A DNA stretch of 64,000 nt from Oscarella lobularis (Eukaryota; Porifera; Homoscleromorpha; Homosclerophorida; Oscarellidae). Location of the stretch: the NCBI RefSeq assembly GCF_947507565.1, contig NC_089182.1, positions 1,426,001 through 1,490,000 of the forward strand, read 5' to 3'. The notes beneath the pieces were generated by a model, which made no database searches, had not been told where the DNA came from, and saw nothing but the letters and a program-made list of their open reading frames with translations. Both the position numbers and the translations under genes were made by a program. This document shows positions 43,803 through 53,180 of the stretch, piece after piece. Each line of letters starts with the position of its first letter. Within the stretch, counting starts at the first letter, position 1.

Positions 43803-44704
43803 ATGGACGTCTTTCGCGCTGCAGTAGACTCTTTGCTCAGTGAAACTGTAACCACCGTGCAGTCCGAAAGATTCACAGTGATGCGCAAAGCTGCGGCAGC
43901 CCTACGAATCACCGATATGGCCGAAAACATTGTTTCGGCTTTACGCGGGTGTTTCCCTCAATCCTACCTTCCAAGTAGGGTCATGGCGAGAAAAAAGCGC
44001 AATTGGAGTTTCATCGGTTCCGTATAAGCCTACTACCGTCGCTTTGGAGGCAGTTTCTCGACGAGCAGAACCCGGACGTCTGCAAAGTCACAGATCAGCT
44101 CCTATCTCTGAGCTTATGCTAGAAGATTTTTTTTGACCACGACATGATGAATGGATTAAAGAACGAGCGGCTGAGAAGTATAGCGAGCGCCCCCCCTCCC
44201 AATACGTTTGACATCAGAAGAGGAGAATGCTCTCAGATATGCTGCTGGCTTTGTCCCTTTTTGCCTTTTGAAGAAATATGAAACTCGTGTGTATCTGAAG
44301 ATGCTGTCTCCAAATTTGTTCGTTGCCTACAGAGCATGGGAGTGCAAGATGAATAGGCAGATGGTGATCACTCCTATACCTTCTCTGAGTACACGTCTAT
44401 TTGGCTTCAAAGAAATGACCGCGGTCATTTATTTAAAATCTGCGATGAAACATATCGACATTTCTACTCATTTGAGCTCATACTTCGGAGAGTACTACCG
44501 CAGCAAATAAAATCGTCTACATCTGCAAAGGAGAATGATGATCCAGAGGTCCAGGAACAGTGGTCGTCATTAGCGGAAGAAATTGGCTGTAAAGAGCAGA
44601 TGTCGCTCTTGCTGCAAGACGTCGTTACTCTCTGGGTTACCTTGAGGGGATTTTCGATGTGTTCGTCTTGGCTTGAGCAGTATAAAGCAGCCGAAGACCG
44701 ATAA
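43803..44704 (+). pseudogene. ORF2-C, degenerate copy of the second P-element gene
   Basis: Starts at ATG 43803 (MDVFRAAVDSLLSETV, close to ORF2-A), 35 nt after CACGTGAC. The frame breaks near 43925 and again around 44150-44210, where TSEEENALRYAAGFVPFCLL is encoded. A third frame from 44385 gives NDRGHLFKICDETYRHFYSF and TLRGFSMCSSWLEQYKAAED to the stop at 44704. All family boxes are present in order, but in three frames. Confidence 0.75.
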
Positions 44705-44868
44705 ACTGCAAAGTCGACGCGGCTTCGGAAGAGCTTGAAGTTAGGGAAGGCAGTGTAAGAGTTTTGTTATTTTTATTTATTAACTTCTTTCATCGTGTCA
44801 AGGCATCGTGTTTGAGCCTGAGTTAGTTTGACTAAATTATTACATATACAGTACGCAATATAACGAGC

Positions 44869-45454
44869 TCAAAACGACTTTTCACTTGAGAGACGTGCAC
44901 GCTTCGGAACTGGAGAGTTTGAAACTTCTTTAGGCTGCTTCCTTTTTTGTTGCCGAGTGCAGTTCCCGCGAACAGGGACTTGAGCTTGCGAACCTTGCAC
45001 TCTGACGGACGCAGAGGTGCATAGTACCTCTTGTGCTGAACAATTAGAATAACGACCCCATTTCATCCTAATTGTGCCAAAGTAATTTTCCAAAATATCT
45101 TGGCTGAACCGTTCACAAAGAATGTAAGTTTTTTTTCTTTTGCAGACGAAAATAGGAATCCGACCATTTCCACAAACGATTGCTCTATCAAACACAAATT
45201 AAGAGTGCGTAAAATAAATTTAGTCAAAATATGATCTCGCCAGTTATCTTCCAGCCGATGAGTGTTTCCTGGCTAAGGCAAAGTCTGGTTCTCTCAACAG
45301 TGGTAAGCACATCTTTTGAGTCTATCCACTTCTCCCATTCACTTAGGTATTCCAGGAAACCGGTTATGAGCCACCTAATTAAAGGCATTAACTTCACAGA
45401 ACTGTCTGTAGTGTGGAGATGCAATGAAAAAGCCTGGATGACGTAGAGATGCAA
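44869..45454 (-). pseudogene. P-superfamily transposase C, last two exons only
   Basis: 45454-45224 encodes GFLEYLSEWEKWIDSKD and LSQETLIGWKITG, matching the penultimate exon in A and B. After a short non-coding gap (an intron whose donor now reads GC) 45195-44869 encodes ILCERFSQDILENYFGTIRM and the basic C-terminus. Nothing upstream is left. A duplicated GATGCAATCAAAAAGCCTGG-like sequence at 45418-45472 lies at the break. Confidence 0.75.
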
Positions 45455-45472
45455 TCAAAAAGCCTGGATGAC

Positions 45473-46275
45473 GTCCACTATATTTCAGGAGTGGCTCCTT
45501 GGACTCAACTTTTTCGGTAGCACTTTGTTCAATTTACGGAAGAGTATGAAATTACAATGCAGGCGATGTCATAAAGGCACCTGTGTGTTTGGCTTAGGAG
45601 TGATTGCGACGTTAGCGTTACCGACAGACAGACATGATAACAATTTCAGATTTTGCCTGATCACGTTGAGAGCTCCTCCCACGTGCGCGCGCACGCGCCC
45701 TGGTGTTTGGGGAATAACTATAATGCCAGACCAAAAATATAGCAACAAACCTAGTTAAAAATGGCTATAAGACATTGCCGAGCAATAAATCTTTTCAATA
45801 ATAAATCACTTTTGACAAGACGAGCGCTAACCTTTTTAAGTGTGGCCAGGGTGTAAGAGACCCTCTTTCTTTAGCGACCACCTGTCTATAACGACCACTT
45901 TCGGGGGGAACCGTGAGTGGTCGTTAAGGACTTATATGCTGGAATATTAATGGTTATACACTGTACATGTATTGTTAACATTTCTTGTGTTCTTTGCACC
46001 AATTTTATTAGGAGACGCAGAAAACTTTAAACAAGCCCATCGTAATACCGCAGTGAGTATTTCTTCTTTGTCGTCGGTGATGTTGGTGACGTGCGTACTG
46101 CGCCCTTAGTCTTTGCCCTGCAGTTTGCTTGCTTTTTGCAGTCAAATCAATCATCAATTTTGATCAAATTTCATCTTCCATTTCATTGAGCTTTGCGAGA
46201 TTTTCTGGACGCATGCTGATAAAATCCAAATTGTGAAAAAGCCTCACGAGGTCGGGAAATTTGTAAAACGCGGTA
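45473..46275. other. non-coding stretch with a Tigger-like remnant and a dispersed repeat
   Basis: At 45872-45930, AGCGACCACC, AACGACCACT and AGTGGTCGTTA in both orientations resemble the subterminal repeats of the Tigger elements in this window. At 46042-46088 a segment matches 18044-18090. No gene. Confidence 0.45.
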
Positions 46276-46830
46276 GTGTTACTTGACAGCGCGACGCTGG
46301 CAATCAGTCACGAAGGTCTCTATCTGTGGCGCTGTACCAGATGCAAAAAGGAGCGGTCGGTGCGAATCGGGACGTGGTTCGATCCGGCCAATTTAACGCT
46401 GCTACAAATTCTGCACGTCACTTGGCTGTTTGTTCGGCAGCGCCTGCGAACCCACGCTAAGCTACACGCTGGACACCTCTCGCGCTCGACTATCGTCAAT
46501 TAGGAGAATGGGTCTTTGGAGGCATCGAACGTTGCAGTCGTAAATGCTTCTTTAAAGTCGTCGAAAACAGGTCGCACGAAACACTCCCTATAATCAAAAA
46601 AAGGAACAACCTTTATCAGCGAAATGTCAAAGGCGTACCACTGCCTCGGCCGTCAAGTAAAAAGCAGTAATTTTTTGAGGAGCAATTCCAATCGTTCTCC
46701 TTTTGGGATACCAACATTTGACGGTCAACCATTCGATGACCTTCAAAGACCCACACTCCGGTGTCCACACCAACACCAACGAAAGCACGTGGAACGCCGT
46801 AAAAAGGTCAATTCCAGAGCTGGGCCAAAC
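46276..46830 (+). pseudogene. Merlin-type (IS1016-like) transposase remnant
   Basis: 46276-46503 encodes LWRCTRCKKERSVRIGTWFD, the Zn-ribbon-like start of Merlin/IS1595-family transposases, and then a TLLQILHVTWLFV helix. GEWVFGGIERCSRKCFFKVV with ETLPIIKK follows directly (catalytic Asp region). One frame away, GYQHLTVNHSMTFKDP and HTNTNESTWNAVKR (catalytic Glu) end near 46830. The segment carrying the first catalytic Asp appears lost. No inverted ends were identified. Confidence 0.75.
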
Positions 46831-47594
46831 ATGACCACGTACAATGTTTCCTGGAAATGTTCATGTGGAGGCGAATGTTTTGCAAAGGGAACGACGAACA
46901 TTATGCAATATATTCACCAAGAGGCCCAGCTCTATCCACTAACCATCGCCGAAGTACCACCAAACCCGGGCTACCTCCCTCCGGGTTTCGCCCCGCCTCC
47001 CGTCGCACCGGCTGCTGCTCCTCCGCCTCCCGCTTCGACGACGACGACGACAACGACGACGACGACTGCCGCTAAAATATTGATCGTTCTTACATTCCGA
47101 AAAGGCCGCACACGTCGAATTTCCTCTTTCCCGAATTGGTCCCACACGCCCGCCGGTTCGACGCAGTCTCGTGGATACTTCGCAATACGACTAATCACTA
47201 TCATCATGACTCATGCCTAATGCCTGTCAAGTCAATTCAGCTTTGACGAAGTCAGCGAAGAAGGAGACAAAACTTACGAGCAACTGTCGAACCGTTTCGA
47301 TGAGACATGAGTTCGGCCATTGGTGCTTGGAGCTCGACCAATGATGTTTGGAGAGCAAACCATTGTTGCTATAATAGTGGCCAATGTCTTTCCAGTGGTC
47401 GCGTGGTTCTCTTCTATGGTTTATTCTATCGTTTCTATCATTTTCGTCAAAGAAGTGCGGTTTCCCATAAAAAGCTGCGTAAAAATGATTTTAAGTTGTG
47501 GGCATGCAATTACAATAAAACCTGTCTTTGAGCGCAGCTGCGCTAGGGTCGCAAGACTAACAAAATATAAAATACTATATCGTAAACTGTTCGA
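46831..47594. other. Pro-rich open frame with a GAC microsatellite, otherwise unrecognised
   Basis: Downstream of Merlin the same strand encodes WKCSCGGECFAKG and a Pro/Ala-rich stretch, then a poly-Thr stretch produced by about twelve (GAC/ACG) triplets at 47034-47071. Low complexity; I do not assign a gene. 47230-47594 shows nothing. Confidence 0.35.
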
Positions 47595-47599
47595 GAGAG

Positions 47600-49970
47600 A
47601 GAGATTTATTGAGAACAAACTGTAGGGAAGGTGACATGCACTAGAGACAACGTCTAACTGGGGAAAGAATATATTAGCTGTAAAGGTCTTAGCGAAGGTT
47701 GAACTGGCGTTCGCGCTCCGTCGATAAGTCTGAAGTAGAAAAAAGACCAGAAATTCGAGACACTTTGTGGGTTATAACCCTCGAATTACAACACTGCAGT
47801 AGGACGGAAAGACGGCGCCTCCAGTAGCAGGCGAACTCTTTCCTTTGAATTTTCCCTCGGTGCGGTCGACGTGCGTCAGAAAAACCTTAAAGAACTCGTC
47901 TGCCAGCTTTCCCCAGAGACCGAAGTGCTCGAAGACGAGCGGGTAAAATCTTGCGGCAGCGCCTGACGGCCGAATGTTGGCGTCGTACTTCTCGACCTTT
48001 GATTCTTCTCGGATGATTGCCGCAGCGCCGTCTTCGACCGCAGAACGACGTGACGCTTCGGAGCTCCAAGGATGAGCCAGAGAGATATCAAGGTCCATAG
48101 ACACACCCGCTTCGAATCCGAATGCAACAATATCGGGTCGATTCTCGTTATTGAGATATATCGAAATCGCGGTTCCACCTTTTAGGAATGACCCGCGTCT
48201 CCAACGCAGTCTGCCCAACCGGAGACGATGTTGTGAGCCCAAATAGGACCACCGCCGTGCTTGCAGGTTAGGAGGTGATAGCCTTGGTTGTCGATAACAG
48301 AGTTGCACTCGCAAGAGTCGAAGCAAGCAACGGCAAAGTCGAGGAGAGCCCAGTCTCAAGTACGCTGCTAAACGAAAATCGTTAGGCTTTAGCCACCCAG
48401 CGACCAGCCTGGCTGCCTCGACAGGAGCGCAGACGTGCAAGATCACGGTTGTCGGCCGAAGCGAAAACACTTCAGCGGCAGAAGACCGATGAATTTCGAA
48501 ACAAAGAGATTTTTGAAGCTTTCCCGTAAATAACGACAGTTCCGAAATAGCTTTGACTGGCGCCTTTTCCAAGTTTGGGCCAAGACGGATTTGAAGAGAC
48601 GACAACGCGAGGTTCAGAGATTGTTCGACGTAGCGAAGAGAAAGCAGGTCTTCGGTGCTGAGGGAGTTTGAAAAACGGTCCGGTAGTGTTGTCAGCGAGC
48701 TGCTCCATCCTGCTAGAAAAGCATCGTCGGTGATGTCAGACAGCAACGGCAAACCAAAACCGCCTAATTTAATTGGCAACGTTGCCTGTTGCTATTGTTT
48801 GTCCGAAAGGTGTTTATTGGAAGAATTTCTTCAAACGACGACCGGGATGTGTTATTGTGGTGTGCGATAGCTCTGCGAAAAAGTGACGATGGAATAGTTC
48901 TCCCGAGGTGGTTGAGACTCCTTACGTAGCAATGCCGAAGAGCAGACTGCATTGAGGATCTCCCAAACTGCTTATCTTCGAGCCGATCTCTGCCTTTTTG
49001 AAGACGGAAGCAGAAGTCGTCGATGTATTCAGGTTGACCGAGGGGAGCTCCGAGAACTGTTGTTCGGAACGATTGACAGGACACAGGAGACGATTGCGGG
49101 AGATGGCCACGGCAAAAATCTCGCACTTCCTGTCGGCGATGCAGAGGTGCAAATCGCCGAATGACTGCTTAAGGTCCGGGAAAGCATCGTGTTCCGTGCC
49201 CAAAATGAAGACGTCGTCGAGATACGCCAGAATGACGACGTTTGGATGACTGCATTGCATGTCCACCGACGTTTCCCCCGGCGAAAAGTGCCGGCCCCAA
49301 GGGGTCTCCTTGGTGGACGCCTTCCTCCTAAGACAGCAATGTCACCGGAAGACAATGGGAAGACAAGAGAGCTGAAGCGGCCCTATATTTGGCGAAAATG
49401 TGGCATTAGCGACGGAAAGCTTTCTGAGAGACGTCTGCGTATAGCTTCAAGACTAATTGAATAGAACGCGTTTTTCACGTCGGTCTTTAAAAGCATCCAG
49501 TCAGCGTTGCGGTTGAGGAGCGCTTGAAGGATGAGTTCCGAGCCGCAAGGTGTAGAGACGCCGTGTTGGATCGGCGAAAAGTAAGATGCAAATGCGTTCC
49601 GCGAGTGAAGACACATTGCTCTCGCCGCCACACGGCCGAGTGCTTCACCGATGGGCGACGGGACGAACGTCTCCATTAGACTTTCGAACAGCGATGAGAC
49701 GAGAAGACAAGATTTCTGCTGCAGATTTCGGCAGTTTCCCGTACGCGAAGTTCGAGAGCGATTTAATCAAATTATCGTGTGTCGTTTCACCCCGAGACAG
49801 GCATTTGAAATCTTTAAATCGCTATCCTGTGGAACCTGCAGCCGAACCACGAGGTGACGCTTGTAGAGCTTTCGCAATGACTTCGGGCGAAAGCAGAATT
49901 GGTTCGAAGGCAGCGCTGTCGTCACAACGGGGGTCGGTGCAGTAGCATAGAGGTCTGCGTTCTTTTCCGT
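47600..49970 (-). mobile_element. non-LTR retroelement with restriction-like endonuclease, 5' truncated
   Basis: On minus: IGEALGRVAARAMC, SPIQHGVSTPCGSELILQAL, LLKTDVKNAFYSI (RT motif A), GVHQGDPLGPALFA near 49300, AYLDDVFILG (catalytic YxDD, near 49220) and KLGGFGLPLLSD. The C-terminal region (48779-47772) has RPDIVAFGFE, LDISLAHPW, then AIIREESKVEKYD and FYPLVFEHFG, consistent with a PD-(D/E)xK nuclease as in R2-like elements. AATAAA at 47605-47610 precedes a TCTC-rich tail. Upstream it fuses to gypsy sequence near 49970, in the manner of 5'-truncated insertions. An in-frame TAG lies at about 49822 and there are several frameshifts. Clade not assigned. Confidence 0.75.
47605..47610 (-). 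terminator. polyadenylation signal AATAAA of the non-LTR element
   Basis: AATAAA on minus, 162 bp after the last stop, followed by a CT-rich tail. It fits the 3' end of the retroelement. Confidence 0.5.
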
Positions 49971-49984
49971 CCTTCAACAGCTGC

Positions 49985-52460
49985 TGCACACGGCCCAGCA
50001 ATGGATCTTCGGCCTGCATCCCGGCTAGCTCTCGCATCGTCCATCTTTGTCGCAGTGCGACGGCATTCACTTTTTCTATTTCCCCGCCTTCAGCTCCCCC
50101 TTCGGCCAGCGGCGGCAGTAGTTCTTCCAGACGCTGTCCTCCGTTGACACCCGCTTCTTCCGGTCCCGCTCCGTCCGTTCGTCGCCGGGAAAGACCCATA
50201 TGCGTGTCCGTGTTCACGCCCCCTTTTGTGTTCGACATCCCATTGATATTCGCTCAATATCATTAACCAGCGTGAGATTCTTCCGGTTGAGTCTTTAAAT
50301 GATTTTAACCACTTAGGCGGGCAGTGGTGAGTAATTCAAGTAAATATACCCGGAAATGATTTACTGCCCATACAAGTCCCAAGGCCTCCTTCTCGACTAC
50401 CGAATATTTTCGCTCAGTTTCGCTCTGTTTACGGCTCGCGTACGAAACTACGCTCTCTTTCCTATCACATTTTATGAGATAATACAACGTCCAACCCGGT
50501 ATTTGACGCATCCGTAGCGACGTAGAATTGCTCCTAAAATGGATGAAACGTCAGGATCGGTGACTGCGTTAGCTTCGCCTTTAGTGAATCCATGGTCGCT
50601 CAACACTCATCTGTCAACTTAAATTCGACTCCTTTGCGAAGTAGATCGAAGAGCGGCTTCGCGATCGACGAAAACTTCGGAATGAACCTTCAATAATAGC
50701 CGGAAAATTCACAAAGCTTCGGACATCCGTCGGCGTTTTCGGCACCGGGAATTCGCGTACAGCTTTAATTTTTGCGGCGCTATGCCTTCCGTCGACACCA
50801 CGTGGCCCAGATAGTCCTCTTGACATTAGTGTCTACAACTTTCGTGAGGGCAAAAAACTCTTACTTGACGTTAGCGTGGTAAATCCACAAATCTCGATGC
50901 TTCTATCGCAGTCTGCTGCTACGTCTGGAACCGCGGCTGCAAAACGGGACGAAGAGAAAGTGGTCAAATATTCGGAGTCAGCAACGTCTTTAGGCTACCT
51001 TTTCAACCCTTAGTCGTCGAGGCGTTGGGAAGGTGGAGCCCTAAAGTCGTCGATCTCTTTCGGGAAATTGGCCGTCGCCCCTCAGTTGACTTTGTAAATG
51101 ATCGTCCAGCTTTTGAAATCCCATTATTGGCGAAATAGACTCTCGTCCGTTCTACAACGTCAAAACGCTCGAATTATCATCGAAAAGGTTAAAAAGACCT
51201 TGTCAAGCCCGATAGAGTCCCTCAGTCTTGCGGAGGTTGCCAGCACCCGTTGCTCTTCTGAGGTTCAATGACCCCTTCCTCCCTTTATGTACGTTTGTCT
51301 TATAGTTAAGTTGCTTGCGTAATCCATTGTTGTTCTTCGTTTGTCACCTATTCTGTTATCTTTAAATATATTGTCCACTGTCTTGCGCCCGAACTGGCAG
51401 TTGCTGGGTTTTGCTTTCAGACCGGCTTCTCTCAGTCGCTCCAGCACTTTTCGTAGCCCAGCCACGTGATCATAGATCGACCTTGAAAATACGAGAGTGT
51501 CATAACGTAATCGACGCGCCTTTGTAGATATCAGAAATACGTGTCTGTCTCGCCTATCTCTCCTAGTGCTACTATTGAACCGCCCGTCGGACACGCAGCG
51601 ACTGTTTTTCATCGTCGGCGTCAACGAATAAGACCGAAACGATATGTGTTGTACCCGTCGCTCGAGCGGGTTCCCTTCCGCCGTCGTGAAGTTCCTCTCA
51701 GCGTCTATCTCTCTCTGGACCATTTCGCGATGTGTGTCCGACGCTTCGACAAACAAAGCAACGCCGCGTCTCGGCGTGCGTACAGTCGCCCACGTAGTGA
51801 CACGATTGGCTACATCGGAAACAACCGCGGTCGAGTTTCTCACCTGTCGGTTTCGCTTTTGCTGTCGCCCTCGTTGCGCTTGCCTTTTCCTCAACGAATT
51901 TCGTCAGCATCGTTTCCATTCGAGCCTTCCTCTCCGGTAGTTCTTCGTACATGTCCGAGACGACTGCTGCCTCGCGATGTTCGCGTCCGCGACGTCGTCC
52001 TTTGTCCCAGGGTCCTCCGGCATACATTTCGCGTCCCTCCTCCTGTTCGCGCATTTCAATGAGATGTATTTCGCCCGCCTTCTCAATCACGTTTTCTTCG
52101 GATTTCGTTCGAGATCGCGGCGAAGACTCTGCGGCAAACCGCGAACGAAGTGTCGGATCAGCAGATCTTCCTTCGTCTGCGCGTCGACTTCTGGCATCGC
52201 ACGAATGAGCAATCGCTCTAATTCGCGTGCGTATTCTTCGAATGATTCCGGTGCTCGCCATCGGCGTGATTCCAATGCTAGATTCGCTTGTAATCGCTTC
52301 TCGCGCGTTTTCGTCCCAAAAACGCGCGCCAATTATGCACACTGCTCGTACACAACCCATACACGATCTTTCAGCAGCGTCGGCATGATACGCCTCTTCG
52401 CGGCATCGTCCCAGAAATTTGCCACGGCGCACGTTTCGAACTTCTTCATCCATCTTTCAA
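49985..52460 (-). pseudogene. Gypsy-2 remnant: gag with two zinc knuckles, partial RT and RNase H
   Basis: A heavily decayed Ty3/gypsy element on minus. gag (52453-51698) includes RALESFEEYAR-like capsid sequence (ALESRRWRAPESFEEYAR), RHFVRGLPQSLRRDLER and two knuckles ([14 protein letters not shown] and a second starting CFVCRSVGH). A deletion brings the end of the RT palm ([20 protein letters not shown], near 51420) next to gag. The RT connection resumes at 50826 (KIKAVREFPVPKTPTDVRSF). RNase H (KYSVVEKEALGLVWAVNHF) is near 50400, and the post-RNase H linker near 50200. Integrase and LTRs were not found. Two non-LTR insertions interrupt it. Confidence 0.78.
50823..51370 (+). mobile_element. 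5'-truncated non-LTR element fragment inserted in the Gypsy-2 RT
   Basis: Plus-strand reading begins DISVYNFREGKKLLLDVSVV and continues AAAKRDEEKVVKYSESA, LGYLFNP, an in-frame TAG (51012-51014) and VVEALGRWSPKVVDLF. It aligns with the C-terminal nuclease region of the minus-strand element at 47.8-48.1 kb (LDISL, REESKVEKYD, FYPLVFEHFGLWG) but is clearly a different copy. It splits the gypsy RT between the FGRKTVD and LGHVVSTEG segments. The end near 51370 is approximate. Confidence 0.72.
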
Positions 52461-52550
52461 AATTTTAAATCGAGAAATTCTCTGTTATTTTTGCTTATTC
52501 GGTCTCTTCTAGGAAAGAACTCTAAAAGCCTACTTTGCCTAGCAGTCGCA

Positions 52551-53170
52551 TCAATTCAACACGTCGCTCGTCGACCTCACTTGTGCAAACATAACCTCAA
52601 AATATAGCTTGGCGTCGTTTTTGGTGCAGCAAAATTCACCAATGCATTTCAAGAGTCTAGAGGCCTCGTCGTAGCTTCGGACTTCTCGCGTATCTTTGCT
52701 GTCACCCTGGTCGGAACGCCTCTTCTTCATCTTCATTCTCGCGACATCGCTTTCATCGTCAATAGCTACTGTACCTACGGCGTTGCTGTGAAATTCTTTG
52801 GCCTTCTTTAGCAGGTCATCCTCCCAGGAGTCATCAATGGTTGAAAACGTCGCGAGTTAATCATCAATTGCCGGTAAGAAAGGCTTCGAAGTTACTTGAG
52901 CAGATTTCTCCAGAAGCATAGACTTCCTTCATTTTTGTGGCAAGATCTTCCTCTTCATTATCTAGAGCTAGATTCACATCATCTTGAAATCTGAATCCCG
53001 CCCTGCGAAAGCAAGCCGAAATTGTTGAAGGAGACATTTGAAACCACGCCTGATGTAGCCACCTGACTGCGTCAAGAACATTCACGGCGGTGCATACTTC
53101 AGAGGCGCACGATACCTCATTATTTTCGAAACGACATGATTTAGGAACTTCATTCTGTAGTAATAATCCC
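52551..53170 (-). pseudogene. Tigger-2 transposase, C-terminal part
   Basis: Encodes YYYRMKFLNHVVSKIM, VLDAVRWLHQAWFQMSPSTI, CFRRAGFRFQDD and an acidic tail, typical of the second half of pogo/Tigger transposases. Frame changes occur near 53095 and 52800. The first half lies beyond the inserted element, at 55127-56090. Confidence 0.75.
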
Positions 53171-53180
53171 TTAGTCTAAA

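Larger units (their letters stand above)
43728..45460. mobile_element. P-like element C, truncated at the transposase end
   Basis: The left end has AGAGACAGAGGAATGGGCAAC followed by CATCACGTGACC, a decayed form of the A-type terminal repeat. TGAAGCAAGG follows, as in both ends of A. ORF2-C runs inward, and the last exons of a P-type transposase converge from the right. The transposase N-terminus and the right terminal repeat are missing. Confidence 0.75.

Noticed and set aside
46624-47220. 198-codon open frame with Pro-rich and poly-Thr stretches as a host gene
   Set aside because: The first part is an out-of-frame reading of the Merlin transposase, and the rest is low-complexity sequence over a GAC microsatellite.
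47772-49676. Assignment of the minus-strand RT to DIRS or Penelope
   Set aside because: No tyrosine recombinase or GIY-YIG domain follows; the C-terminus has an RPD...D...K-x2-KY nuclease-like pattern and an AATAAA-type 3' end.
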